DNA from: Formosa sediminum
GTDB lineage: Bacteria; Bacteroidota; Bacteroidia; Flavobacteriales; Flavobacteriaceae
Direction of reading: 5' to 3'
NCBI RefSeq assembly: GCF_007197735.1
Contig: NZ_CP041637.1
Location: 1,364,001-1,428,000, forward strand
Length of the DNA stretch: 64,000 nucleotides
Shown here: positions 34,492-43,455 of the stretch, piece after piece
Position numbering within the stretch: position 1 is the stretch's first letter
Layout: each line of letters starts with the position of its first letter
The notes under the pieces: model-generated
Told to the model about the DNA's origin: nothing
Databases searched by the model: none
Seen by the model: the letters and a program-made list of their open reading frames with translations, nothing else
Position numbers and translations under genes: made by a program

Positions 34492-35709
34492 ATGAAAAGT
34501 CAGAAACTGGAAATAGAGAATAAAAAAGGTGTAAAATTACAGGCATATTTAGAATTACCAGCAAATCAGAAACCAAATTATTTCGCGGTTTTTGCACATT
34601 GTTTTACATGTACAAGTACACTGTCTGCGGTTAAAAATATTAGTCGGTCTTTAACAAACCATGACTTTGGTGTTGTGCGTTTTGATTTTACGGGTTTAGG
34701 TCGGAGTGAAGGGGAATTTTCTGATAGTCATTTCTCTTCTAACGTGTCAGATTTACTAGCGGTAAGTGCATATTTAGAAACACATTATCAGGCACCATCT
34801 TTATTGGTTGGGCATTCGCTTGGTGGTGCAGCAGTAATTGTGGCTGCATCTCAGTTAGATTCGGTTAAAGCCGTGGCAACTGTGGGCGCACCAGCTACTG
34901 TAGAGCATGTTACTCATTTATTTTCACATGGCTTTGATGCTGTAGAAGAACGCGGACAAGTAGAGGTTAATATTGGTGGACGACCATTTAATATTAATAA
35001 AGAATTTATAGACGATTTCAGTAAAACAGATTTACCAGAGATTACTAAAAACTTAAGAAAACCGTTGTTAATTATGCATGCCCCTTTTGATGCAGTTGTA
35101 CCAATTGAAAATGCAGAACGATTATATAAAACGGCCCATCATCCTAAAAGTTTTGTAAGTTTAGATCAGGCCGATCATTTATTATCCAACAGTAAAGATA
35201 GTGTTTATGTGGGAAATGTAATCGGGACTTGGGTTCAGCCTTATTTTGAATCTATCGATAGTGAAATTTTAGATACAGAAGGCGAACAACTGGTAGCACA
35301 TTTAAATCTTTTAGAAGATAATTTTACAACAAATATTCAAACAAAGACACACACTTTTGTTTCCGATGAGCCTGAGCGAGTTGGAGGAGATGATTTTGGA
35401 CCGTCGCCTTACGAATATTTAAATGCAGCATTAGCGTCGTGCACGGCTATGACTCTTAAATTGTATGCCCAGCGCAAAAAGTGGGACTTACAAGAGGTAT
35501 TTGTATATATCACCTATTCTAAAAAACATAGTGACGCTTTAAAACTAGAAAATTCAAAAGCATCTCAAATTGATTATTTAAAAAAGACATTAAAGTTTGT
35601 TGGGAATTTGTCTACAGCACAAAAAGATAAACTCAAAGAAATTGCCTCTAAATGTCCTGTTCATAAAACGTTAGTTACAGACACTATTATTGAAACAGTC
35701 GTAGAATAG
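34492..35709 (+). CDS. Alpha/beta hydrolase-OsmC fusion protein
   Basis: A 405-residue two-domain protein. Residues 1-255 are an alpha/beta hydrolase with oxyanion region FAHCFTCT, FDFTGLGRSEG, nucleophile elbow VGHSLGGAAV and a catalytic His in DQADHLL. Residues about 270-405 are an OsmC/Ohr-like domain with GGDDFGPSPYEYLNAALASC and a second Cys in SKCPVHKTL, the pair used for peroxide reduction. This fusion is a recognised family in Bacteroidota and Proteobacteria. It follows selO by 42 bases and probably belongs to the same redox-defence neighbourhood. Its substrate is not known. Confidence 0.9.
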   Translation: MKSQKLEIENKKGVKLQAYLELPANQKPNYFAVFAHCFTCTSTLSAVKNISRSLTNHDFGVVRFDFTGLGRSEGEFSDSHFSSNVSDLLAVSAYLETHYQAPSLLVGHSLGGAAVIVAASQLDSVKAVATVGAPATVEHVTHLFSHGFDAVEERGQVEVNIGGRPFNINKEFIDDFSKTDLPEITKNLRKPLLIMHAPFDAVVPIENAERLYKTAHHPKSFVSLDQADHLLSNSKDSVYVGNVIGTWVQPYFESIDSEILDTEGEQLVAHLNLLEDNFTTNIQTKTHTFVSDEPERVGGDDFGPSPYEYLNAALASCTAMTLKLYAQRKKWDLQEVFVYITYSKKHSDALKLENSKASQIDYLKKTLKFVGNLSTAQKDKLKEIASKCPVHKTLVTDTIIETVVE

Positions 35710-35798
35710 GTACTATTTAAAAGCAATTTTGAATAGAAAGTGAAGTGAGATTTTTATAAATATAATCTAGTTTAGTAACTTCGGTTAAAATTAAAATC

Positions 35799-36755
35799 AT
35801 GCCAAAACAAACACAACTCGGGTTAGGTCTTGCAGCTATTGGTCGTCCAGAATATATAAATATTAAAACAGATAATGTTGTACAAACAGAAGCTGCTTTT
35901 AAAGCTAATGCGATGCAAGTTTTAGATACAGCGTATGCAGATGGAATCCGATATTTTGATGTGGCTCCTTCTTATGGCAAAGGTGAACAATTTTTAATAG
36001 ATTGGCATAATTTAAGAGGATATCCAGATGTTATTTTGAGTACCAAATGGGGCTATACATATATGGCTAACTGGGAATTAGGATATTCGGGAAAGCACGA
36101 AATTAAAGAACATTCCTTATCTAAATTATTAGAACAATGGCAGGTTTCTAAAGTATTGCTGCCAGAACTAAAAATATATCAAGTACATTCTGCAACTCTA
36201 GATAGTGGGATTTTTACAAATACAGCAGTGCTTCATGAATTACATCGCATAAAAAAAGAAACCAATTTACAAATAGGAATATCTACCAGTGGAGCTCATC
36301 AAGTAGATATTATAAAAAAAGCACTAGAAATTCAGATTAATAATGAACCCCTATTTACTAGTTTTCAGGTTACTTATAATGTTTTCGAGCAATCTGCATT
36401 TAAGATTTTAAAGCAACTGTTAAGCGAAAACAAAACTGTTATTATAAAAGAGGCTTTAGCTAATGGGCGTGTATTTGCAAATTCAGATTTTACAGAATAT
36501 GCCAAAGCGTATAATTATCTTAATAAGTTGTCTAATCAGTATAATGTGGGTGTAGATGCAATTGCAATCCGATTTGTAATAGATACTTTAGAACCTAATG
36601 TGGTATTAAGCGGAGCGTTAACATGTGCTCAACTTCAAGACAATTTAAAGGCTTTATCTTTTCAACTTACATCAGAAGAAATACTTCAATTTCAAATATT
36701 TGCTTCATCATCCTCATCATATTGGGAAGAGCGTAGTGCATTAGTATGGCGTTAA
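35799..36755 (+). CDS. Aldo/keto reductase
   Basis: A 318-residue (beta/alpha)8 oxidoreductase. The catalytic tetrad is visible: Asp in YFDVAPSYG, Tyr in the same segment, Lys in LSTKWGY and His in YQVHSA. NADPH-binding elements appear later (GISTSG, EALANGR). The nearest relatives by eye are the L-galactose dehydrogenase/pyridoxal-reductase type, but the substrate is open. It appears to be a single-gene unit. Confidence 0.85.
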   Translation: MPKQTQLGLGLAAIGRPEYINIKTDNVVQTEAAFKANAMQVLDTAYADGIRYFDVAPSYGKGEQFLIDWHNLRGYPDVILSTKWGYTYMANWELGYSGKHEIKEHSLSKLLEQWQVSKVLLPELKIYQVHSATLDSGIFTNTAVLHELHRIKKETNLQIGISTSGAHQVDIIKKALEIQINNEPLFTSFQVTYNVFEQSAFKILKQLLSENKTVIIKEALANGRVFANSDFTEYAKAYNYLNKLSNQYNVGVDAIAIRFVIDTLEPNVVLSGALTCAQLQDNLKALSFQLTSEEILQFQIFASSSSSYWEERSALVWR

Positions 36756-36785
36756 TTAACAGTATATTGGTTACCGTTAATTTTT
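36754..36785 (+). terminator. Weak intrinsic terminator after the aldo/keto reductase
   Basis: AATTAAC (36754-36760) pairs with GTTAATT (36776-36782) and is followed by TTT. The 7-base AT-rich stem with a 15-base loop makes it a weak candidate. Confidence 0.4.
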
Positions 36786-36801
36786 AAATCAATAGAGTTA
36801 A

Positions 36802-36829
36802 TTGAGGGCAGACTACTATCCTAACTTTG
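36802..36829 (+). promoter_or_regulatory. Bacteroidota-type promoter for the YtxH-hemerythrin pair
   Basis: TTG at 36802-36804 is followed after 17 bases by TAACTTTG at 36822-36829, a full match to TAnnTTTG. The spacing fits the TTG/TTTG -33 element. It lies 33 bases before the YtxH start. Confidence 0.6.
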
Positions 36830-36861
36830 TAGTATTAAGTTTAACCATTAAAATTAATATC

Positions 36862-37230
36862 ATGAAAAATTTAGGAAATACAATTATAGGAGTCGTAGCC
36901 GGAACAGCTTTAGGAGCAGCAATGGGAATTTTATTTGCGCCAGACAAAGGGAGTAAAACAAGAAAAATGATTTCTAAAGAGGCAGAAACTACAAAAAATA
37001 AAATTTCTGACCACGCTACAGAATTGGCAGACACAATTGCTAAAAAAGTAAATGTAAAGAAAGCGACATTAGAAGAAAAATTAGAAGATATCGCTACAGA
37101 TGCAAGTCTTAAATCTAACGATGTTATTGACGCTTTAGAAAAAAAGTTAGAAGTGCTAAAAGCAAAACACAGACATTTTGAAAAAGAGGTTAATACAAAC
37201 GGATCTAAAAAAACGACTGCAACAGTATAG
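36862..37230 (+). CDS. YtxH domain protein
   Basis: The start is set at ATG 36862 (MKNLGNTIIGVVAG), just before the glycine-rich membrane segment that opens the YtxH family, rather than at the upstream in-frame codon that would overlap the promoter. The 122-residue protein has one hydrophobic helix (IIGVVAGTALGAAMGILFAP), the DKGSKTRK motif, and a long lysine/glutamate-rich helical tail. YtxH proteins are small general-stress membrane proteins of unknown biochemical role. The hemerythrin gene follows by 26 bases. Confidence 0.85.
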   Translation: MKNLGNTIIGVVAGTALGAAMGILFAPDKGSKTRKMISKEAETTKNKISDHATELADTIAKKVNVKKATLEEKLEDIATDASLKSNDVIDALEKKLEVLKAKHRHFEKEVNTNGSKKTTATV

Positions 37231-37256
37231 TATTTTAGATCTGTTAAATTTTTAAG

Positions 37257-37691
37257 ATGACAATTTTTGAAGCCATACGTCACGATCATGATATTCAGCG
37301 CGATTTATTAGATAAATTAGTGCTATCATCAGGTGATTCGAAAAATAGAGATGAACTTTTTAAGGCAGTGAGAAACGAATTGGAAGTACATGCTAATGCA
37401 GAAGAACGCCACTTTTATAAGCCTTTAATATCTACAGATATGATGCAAGATCATGCACGACATGGTATTGCAGAACATCATGAGATAGATGAATTGATAG
37501 AGCAGTTGGAAGAGACTGAATACGATTCATCTGCATGGTTAAAAATTGCAAAAAATTTAAAAGAAAAAGTAGAACATCATTTAGAAGACGAAGAACATAC
37601 GTTTTTTCAATTAGCGGGTAAGACCTTATCCGAAAAACAAAAAACAGAATTGGCTTCTAAATATGAAACATATATGAAAAAGAATAGATAA
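37257..37691 (+). CDS. Hemerythrin HHE-domain protein
   Basis: A 144-residue four-helix protein with the HHE pattern: HDHD at residues 9-12, HANAEERHFY near 50, AEHHEID near 77 and HHLEDEEHTFF near 109. These His and Glu residues would bind a di-iron centre. Related proteins sense or store oxygen, or protect against nitric oxide and iron stress. It shares a transcript with the YtxH gene and is closed by a good terminator. Confidence 0.9.
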   Translation: MTIFEAIRHDHDIQRDLLDKLVLSSGDSKNRDELFKAVRNELEVHANAEERHFYKPLISTDMMQDHARHGIAEHHEIDELIEQLEETEYDSSAWLKIAKNLKEKVEHHLEDEEHTFFQLAGKTLSEKQKTELASKYETYMKKNR

Positions 37692-37717
37692 AATAGGTTG
37701 GTTAGTTAGTTAATTTG

Positions 37718-37763
37718 GGCGCCAAATTTGTGTGATTATTTACATGAATTTGGTGCCTTTTTT
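37718..37763 (+). terminator. Intrinsic terminator after the hemerythrin gene
   Basis: GGCGCCAAATT (37718-37728) pairs with AATTTGGTGCC (37747-37757) with one G-U pair, followed by TTTTTT. Confidence 0.8.
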
Positions 37764-37825
37764 GTGAAAATAGTTATAAGACTAATAAAATCTATTTTAA
37801 ATGATGCTATCATAAATCATTTTAA

Positions 37826-37833
37826 TAGTTTTG
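37826..37833 (+). promoter_or_regulatory. Candidate promoter -7 element for the thioesterase operon
   Basis: TAGTTTTG fits TAnnTTTG and lies 20 bases before the thioesterase start, directly after the preceding terminator. The -33 element is not clear. Confidence 0.45.
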
Positions 37834-37853
37834 AAACTAAACAAATTTAACAT

Positions 37854-38729
37854 ATGAAGTCTGCAAATGAACTATTAGAGTTATTGGATTTAAAAACTAT
37901 AGATGCCGATAATTTTCAAGGTGAAAGTAAAACCATTGGGAGTCCGCATGTGTTTGGAGGACAAGTGTTAGCTCAAGCTGTAAATGCTGCCTATAGAACC
38001 ATTCAAAACGAACGTATATTACACTCACTTCATGCATATTTTCTAGAGGCAGGAGATTTAAATGTGACAATCGATTTTAATGTCAATGAAGTGCGAGATG
38101 GCGGTAGCTTCTCTACACGTCGTGTTTTGGCCAGTCAGAACGGGAAAGCCATTTTTATTTTAGCAGCATCATTTCATAAAGATGAAGATGGTTACGACCA
38201 TCAAATACAAATGAATACCAATTTAAAACAACCTGAAGACTTATTAAGTTGGACAGAAATGTTGGCCCGTTATGGTAGTGTGTTGCCAAAATTAACAAAG
38301 CATTTTTTAAAGATTGAGCGCCCTATAGAGTTTAAACCTGTAGAAGTAATAAATCCGTTAAAGCAAGAAGACTTACCTCCATATTCTAACATATGGTTTA
38401 AACTTAAAACTCCGCTTTTAAATGCAGATTTAGCGACTAAGCAACAAATTTTAACGTATATATCAGATTATAATATCTTGGCAGCTGCCTTATTGCCTCA
38501 TGCCAGTAAAGCGCATTTTGGAAACACACAAATGGCGAGTTTAGACCATTCGATGTGGTTTTTTAGAGATTTCGATTTCGACGATTGGATGTTGTATTCT
38601 ATAGAAACACCAAATGCTTCTAATGCACGTGGCTTTGCAAAGGGTAATATTTTTTCTAGAGATGGGAAATTGGTGGCTTGTGTAGCTCAAGAAGGTTTAA
38701 TGCGTCCGATGAAAAAAGAATCAAAATAA
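37854..38729 (+). CDS. TesB-type acyl-CoA thioesterase
   Basis: A 291-residue double hot-dog protein. The N-terminal half has VFGGQVLAQAVNAA and LHSLHAYFLEAGD, the C-terminal half has MASLDHSMWFFRDFDFDDW and GFAKGNIFSRDGKLV, all typical of acyl-CoA thioesterase II, which hydrolyses medium and long acyl-CoA. It leads a set of four or more closely spaced genes (4-base gap to the next). Confidence 0.92.
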   Translation: MKSANELLELLDLKTIDADNFQGESKTIGSPHVFGGQVLAQAVNAAYRTIQNERILHSLHAYFLEAGDLNVTIDFNVNEVRDGGSFSTRRVLASQNGKAIFILAASFHKDEDGYDHQIQMNTNLKQPEDLLSWTEMLARYGSVLPKLTKHFLKIERPIEFKPVEVINPLKQEDLPPYSNIWFKLKTPLLNADLATKQQILTYISDYNILAAALLPHASKAHFGNTQMASLDHSMWFFRDFDFDDWMLYSIETPNASNARGFAKGNIFSRDGKLVACVAQEGLMRPMKKESK

Positions 38730-38733
38730 AATA

Positions 38734-39420
38734 ATGTCTAAATGTTTAGTCATAGGGCATCGCGGCGCTAAAGCGTATGTTCCCGAAAATACTTTAGAGT
38801 CTATACAACATGCCCTAGATTTTAAAGTTGATGGTATAGAAATCGATGTGCATTGTTGTGCTTCTGGAGAACTAGTGGTGTTTCATGACTTTACTCTTGA
38901 TAGAATGACTAATGGCGAAGGTGAACTCGCCAAACACACGCTTTCAGAATTAAAAACATTAAAAGTAGCTCAGCAGTTTGCTATTCCTACATTAAATGAG
39001 GTTTTAAATTTAATTGATAAAACCTGTCTTTTAAATATTGAATTAAAAGGAAAGGGTACAGCTATAGCAACCTGCAAAACCATTCAGCATTATATTGAAA
39101 CGCATGGTTGGCAGTATTCAGATTTTTTAGTGTCTAGTTTTCAACATCAAGAGTTAGAAACTGTTTTTAAAGTAAATAAAGATATTCCGTTAGGAGTGTT
39201 AACTAAAGCCAATATGGTTGAGGCTATAGTGTTTGCCAAAACTATAAATGCTAAAGCCATTCATCCAGGTGCAGCCATTGTAACACGAGATAATGTGAAA
39301 TTGGCGCAAAGTAAAGGTTATGATGTGAACGTGTGGACGGTTAACGATGAAGAGACTATAAACAGAATGAAAGATTATGGCGTAAATGCCATTATTTCTG
39401 ATAATCCAGATCGCTTATGA
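38734..39420 (+). CDS. Glycerophosphodiester phosphodiesterase family protein
   Basis: A 228-residue GDPD-fold protein. Catalytic and metal-binding motifs are GHRGAKAYVPENTLES, GIEIDVHCC and VVFHDFTLDRMTNG, with LNIELKG and VNVWTVND at the end of the barrel. No signal peptide, so it is likely cytoplasmic and hydrolyses glycerophosphodiesters to glycerol 3-phosphate. Its stop overlaps the next start by 4 bases. Confidence 0.92.
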   Translation: MSKCLVIGHRGAKAYVPENTLESIQHALDFKVDGIEIDVHCCASGELVVFHDFTLDRMTNGEGELAKHTLSELKTLKVAQQFAIPTLNEVLNLIDKTCLLNIELKGKGTAIATCKTIQHYIETHGWQYSDFLVSSFQHQELETVFKVNKDIPLGVLTKANMVEAIVFAKTINAKAIHPGAAIVTRDNVKLAQSKGYDVNVWTVNDEETINRMKDYGVNAIISDNPDRL

Positions 39421-40634
39421 TTGAAAAAGATGTGATAATAGTAGGCGGTGGAGCTGCAGGTTTTTTTGCAGCCATTAATATTGCTGAGCAAAATCCGCAT
39501 TTAAAAGTTACTATTTTAGAACGCGGAAAAGAGGTGCTTGGTAAAGTAAAAATATCTGGTGGCGGACGCTGCAATGTAACGCATGCCGAATTTATTCCGC
39601 AGGAATTAGTAAAATATTATCCGCGAGGTGAAAAAGAATTGTTAGGACCGTTTCATCAGTTTATGACAGGCGACACTATGGGCTGGTTTGAAGAACGTGG
39701 TGTAACTTTAAAAATTGAAGATGATGGGCGTATGTTTCCAGAATCAGATTCTTCGCAAACCATAATAGATTGCTTTCTGTTTGAAGCGAACAAACATGGG
39801 GTAGAAATCTTAAAAGGTCATGGCGTAAATGCCATTGCAAAAAAAGATGATGCTTGGGAAGTGCAAACCAATCAGGAGTGTTTTGTATCTAATAATTTAA
39901 TTATAGCAACAGGCAGCAGTCTTAAAATTTGGAAATTGTTAGAAGGTTTAGGCCATACCATTGCGCAGCCGGTTCCATCTTTATTTACGTTTAATATAAA
40001 CGATAAACGCTTAAAAGCTATTCCTGGTGTTGTGGCTCAGAATGTTGAGGTTAGAGTTCTAGGAACAGATTTATATTCCGAAGGTCCTTTATTAGTAACA
40101 CATTGGGGGTTAAGTGCACCAGCAATTTTAAAACTATCTGCTTTTGGTGCGTTAGAATTGGCTAAGCGTGATTATAAGTTTGATGTTGCAATTAATTTTG
40201 TAAAACAATCTACAGCAGATGTTTTAGAACATCTTAAACAGGTAAAGTTAGATTCTGCAAAGAAAACAGTCTTTAAATCTCCACAATTCGATTTACCTAA
40301 ACGCCTATGGCAACAATTCGTTTTGGCTTCAGAAATGACTGACGATAGCCGTTGGGGCGATATCAATAAACTTCAATTAGAGACTCTTGTAGCACAACTT
40401 ACGGATACAGTATTTAAAGTAGATGGCAAAAGCACTTTTAAAGAGGAATTTGTTACCGCTGGGGGTGTAGATTTAAAAGAGATTAATTTTAAAACTTTTG
40501 AAAGCAAACGTCATAAAAACCTCTATTTGGCGGGAGAGGTTATTAATGTAGATGCCGTAACTGGAGGTTTTAATTTCCAAAATGCATGGACGGGTGCCTA
40601 TATCGTGTCTAAAGCAATTTCTAATAAGACATGA
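39417..40634 (+). CDS. HI0933/YhiN family FAD-dependent oxidoreductase
   Basis: A 405-residue flavoprotein with an N-terminal Rossmann GGGAAGFFAA, KVKISGGGRCNVTHAE, WFEERGV, ATGSSLKIWK and a C-terminal GEVINVDAVTGGFNFQNAWTG FAD-closing motif (given here in parts). This matches the HI0933-like family of flavoproteins; the substrate is not established. It overlaps genes on both sides by 4 bases, so it is translated as part of a polycistronic unit. Confidence 0.9.
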   Translation: MIEKDVIIVGGGAAGFFAAINIAEQNPHLKVTILERGKEVLGKVKISGGGRCNVTHAEFIPQELVKYYPRGEKELLGPFHQFMTGDTMGWFEERGVTLKIEDDGRMFPESDSSQTIIDCFLFEANKHGVEILKGHGVNAIAKKDDAWEVQTNQECFVSNNLIIATGSSLKIWKLLEGLGHTIAQPVPSLFTFNINDKRLKAIPGVVAQNVEVRVLGTDLYSEGPLLVTHWGLSAPAILKLSAFGALELAKRDYKFDVAINFVKQSTADVLEHLKQVKLDSAKKTVFKSPQFDLPKRLWQQFVLASEMTDDSRWGDINKLQLETLVAQLTDTVFKVDGKSTFKEEFVTAGGVDLKEINFKTFESKRHKNLYLAGEVINVDAVTGGFNFQNAWTGAYIVSKAISNKT

Positions 40635-41167
40635 CAACATACATTGCATTATTACGGGGTATAAATGTGTCGGGGAAGAATAAAATACCAATGGCCAATT
40701 TGCGTGCTTTATGCTCAGATTTAGGTTTTAAAAATGTTAAAACGTATATACAAAGTGGGAATGTGGTGATTCAAACTACAGAAGAACGAGCATCTGACTT
40801 GGAAGCTAAAATTTCGGAAGCTATTTTAAAAGTTTTTGGGTTTGAAGTGTTTGTGTTAGTTAAAACAGAATCAGAATTTCAAGATATATTTGAATCTTGT
40901 CCGTTTTCAGAATCACAAAAAGAAGTCAGTTATTTTACGTTGTTAAAAGAGTTGCCTGAATTTAATTTAGTGGATGCTACTTCTAAAATATCTTATACAG
41001 ACGAAACGTTTATCATTTCAGAATCTTGTGTATACTTCTATTCAAAACACGGCTATGGAAAAGCCAAAGGCAATAACAATTTCTTCGAACGAAAATTAAA
41101 AGTCCCAGCAACCACAAGAAATTTTAAAACGATGCAGAAGTTGTTATCTTTGTGCTCAGATTTATAA
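40631..41167 (+). CDS. DUF1697 family protein
   Basis: A 178-residue protein with the DUF1697 signature: MTTYIALLRGINVSGKN, LGFKNVKTYIQSGNV and a late GYGKAKGNNNFFERKL. The family is widespread in bacteria and has no firmly assigned function. It lies between the flavoprotein and the mevalonate decarboxylase gene with an overlap of 4 bases before it and a 4-base gap after it. Confidence 0.92.
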   Translation: MTTYIALLRGINVSGKNKIPMANLRALCSDLGFKNVKTYIQSGNVVIQTTEERASDLEAKISEAILKVFGFEVFVLVKTESEFQDIFESCPFSESQKEVSYFTLLKELPEFNLVDATSKISYTDETFIISESCVYFYSKHGYGKAKGNNNFFERKLKVPATTRNFKTMQKLLSLCSDL

Positions 41168-41171
41168 ATTC

Positions 41172-42254
41172 ATGACCGAACAACAATTTATTCCGCAGGC
41201 GTATGCTAATCATGTAAGCTCAGGAACTGTATCTTGGGAATCGCCAAGTAATATTGCACTTATAAAATATTGGGGTAAAAAAAAGGACCAAATTCCAGAA
41301 AATCCATCGATTAGTTTCACACTAAATGCTTGTAAAACGACTACTGTATTATCGTATTCTAAAAAGGAAACGATTTCAGATTTCGATTTTGAAGTGTATT
41401 TAGATGGAGAGCGTAAGCCTGATTTTCAACCAAAAATAAAAACGTTTTTCGAGCGTGTTTTTGTGTACTTACCATTTTTAAAACAATACAAGTTTAAAAT
41501 AGAGACTTCAAATACCTTTCCTCACAGTTCAGGAATTGCGTCTTCTGCTTCAGGAATGAGTGCCTTAGCACTGTGTTTAATGAGTTTAGAGCAACAACTC
41601 CAACCAGAAATGACCACGGCGTTTTTTAACAAAAAAGCCTCCTTTTTATCACGATTAGGTTCGGGTTCTGCTTGTAGAAGTATTGAAGGCGATATTATAG
41701 TTTGGGGAGATAATGAAACGGTTAAAGGAAGTTCAGATTTATTTGGTGTGAAATATCCGTATGCTGTTCACGATAATTTTAAAGGTTATCAAGATACCAT
41801 TTTGTTAGTGGATAAAGGCGAAAAGCAAGTTAGTAGTACCGTGGGGCATAATCTCATGCACGGGCACCCATTTGCACAACAGCGTTTTGCACAAGCGCAT
41901 GAAAATTTATCTGATTTAAAACCGATTTTAGAATCGGGAGATTTAGATTCGTTTATTGCACTTATAGAGCGCGAAGCCTTAACGTTGCATGCGATGATGA
42001 TGACAAGTATGCCGTATTTTATTTTAATGAAACCGAACACTTTAGAAGTAATTAATAAAATTTGGGCATTTAGAAAAGCAACCAGCTTACATGTTGGATT
42101 TACCCTAGACGCAGGAGCAAACGTACATGTGTTATATCCTAAAACGGAAGCAAAATCTATTTTAGAATTTATAAAAACAGAACTAGCTATACACTGCCAA
42201 AACGGACAATTTATTTGTGACGAGATTGGATTTGGTGCAAAACAACTTCAATAA
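41172..42254 (+). CDS. mvaD: Diphosphomevalonate decarboxylase
   Basis: A 360-residue GHMP-superfamily enzyme. Signature regions are PSNIALIKYWGKK near residue 25, NPSISFTLN, and the phosphate-binding SSGIASSASGMSALAL near 118, with SGSACRSIEGDI near 160. It converts mevalonate 5-diphosphate to isopentenyl diphosphate with ATP. With the GHMP kinase and the UbiA prenyltransferase that follow, it marks an isoprenoid cluster using the mevalonate route, as in other flavobacteria. Confidence 0.94.
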   Translation: MTEQQFIPQAYANHVSSGTVSWESPSNIALIKYWGKKKDQIPENPSISFTLNACKTTTVLSYSKKETISDFDFEVYLDGERKPDFQPKIKTFFERVFVYLPFLKQYKFKIETSNTFPHSSGIASSASGMSALALCLMSLEQQLQPEMTTAFFNKKASFLSRLGSGSACRSIEGDIIVWGDNETVKGSSDLFGVKYPYAVHDNFKGYQDTILLVDKGEKQVSSTVGHNLMHGHPFAQQRFAQAHENLSDLKPILESGDLDSFIALIEREALTLHAMMMTSMPYFILMKPNTLEVINKIWAFRKATSLHVGFTLDAGANVHVLYPKTEAKSILEFIKTELAIHCQNGQFICDEIGFGAKQLQ

Positions 42255-42446
42255 AAGTGTTAATGAACCTTAAAAATTAGTTTTAAGCTAGAATTGCTTT
42301 TAACATTTAAAAAGTTCTTTAAATAATTATATAATATTGAAAACAGTTGTTTGTATTGTGTAAATGAATTAATATTCAGATGGATAGGGTTAAAAGTAGT
42401 TCGCCGATTTATTGTTTATATTAGTATATATGAAAATTTAAATTGT

Positions 42447-42454
42447 TAACTTTG
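42447..42454 (+). promoter_or_regulatory. Candidate promoter -7 element for the GHMP kinase gene
   Basis: TAACTTTG fits TAnnTTTG and lies 26 bases before the GTG start, in a 226-base AT-rich gap that holds no other feature I can name. Confidence 0.5.
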
Positions 42455-42480
42455 CCCTGTTAATTTTTAATTAAAATTAA

Positions 42481-43410
42481 GTGAAAGGACCTTTATTTTA
42501 TTCTAAGATTTTACTTTTCGGAGAGTATGGTATCATAAAAGATAGCAAGGGATTATCTATTCCTTATAACTTTTATAACGGTGCATTAAAAATGACGACT
42601 ACGCCTACTGAGAAAACACTAGCGTCTAATGCCAGTTTAAAGGCATATGCGTCGTATTTAGGTACTATAAGTTCTGATTTAGTAGTGTTCGATTTAGAGG
42701 CTTTACATGCCGATATCGATGCTGGAATGTATTTTGATTCTTCTATACCACAAGGTTATGGTGTAGGAAGTAGTGGTGCTTTAGTAGCTGCACTTTACGA
42801 TAAGTATGCACAGCATAAAATTACCGTTCTTGAAAATTTAACACGTGAAAAACTATTTACGTTAAAAACTATTTTTTCTGAAATGGAATCGTTTTTTCAC
42901 GGTAAATCTTCAGGATTAGATCCTTTAAATAGTTATTTAAGTCTTCCAATTTTAATTAATTCTAAAGATAATATAGAAGCCACAGGCATACCATCTCAAA
43001 AAAGTGATGGTAAAGGTGCCGTGTTTTTAATAGATAGTGGTATTGTTGGAGAAACAGCTCCGATGGTTCATATTTTTATGGAAAACATGAAGCAAGAAGG
43101 TTTTAGAAACATGATTAAAAATCAGTTTGTAAAACATACAGATGCTTGTGTAGATGATTTTTTAAAAGGCGATATAAAATCGTTGTTTAAAAATACTAAG
43201 CAATTATCAAAAGTGGTTTTAAATCATTTTAAACCTATGATTCCTTCGCAATTTCATGACTTATGGAAAAAAGGTTTAGAGTCTAATGATTATTATTTAA
43301 AACTTTGTGGCTCTGGCGGAGGCGGTTATATCCTTGGATTTGCAGAAGATTTTGAAAAAGCAAAACAAGCACTTCAAGGCCATAAACTTGAAGTCGTTTA
43401 CAATTTCTAG
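42481..43410 (+). CDS. Mevalonate kinase-like GHMP kinase
   Basis: A 309-residue GHMP kinase that starts with GTG (no ATG fits the N-terminus GPLFYSKILLFGEYG). The ATP/phosphate loop is PQGYGVGSSGALVAAL (about residues 97-112) and the C-terminal motif is LCGSGGGGYILGF. LFGEYGII near the start is the usual mevalonate kinase N-terminal signature. It is expected to phosphorylate mevalonate or phosphomevalonate; the two activities cannot be told apart by eye. Neighbour genes are mevalonate-pathway and prenyl-transfer genes. Confidence 0.88.
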   Translation: MKGPLFYSKILLFGEYGIIKDSKGLSIPYNFYNGALKMTTTPTEKTLASNASLKAYASYLGTISSDLVVFDLEALHADIDAGMYFDSSIPQGYGVGSSGALVAALYDKYAQHKITVLENLTREKLFTLKTIFSEMESFFHGKSSGLDPLNSYLSLPILINSKDNIEATGIPSQKSDGKGAVFLIDSGIVGETAPMVHIFMENMKQEGFRNMIKNQFVKHTDACVDDFLKGDIKSLFKNTKQLSKVVLNHFKPMIPSQFHDLWKKGLESNDYYLKLCGSGGGGYILGFAEDFEKAKQALQGHKLEVVYNF

Positions 43411-43455
43411 CAGAGGGTATTTTCTTTTATAATTTCCATTTTATAATTTATAACT

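Noticed and set aside
36816-37289. A 157-codon minus-strand frame opposite the YtxH gene
   Set aside because: It covers the YtxH gene and its promoter and its translation is a low-complexity mirror of that lysine-rich sequence.
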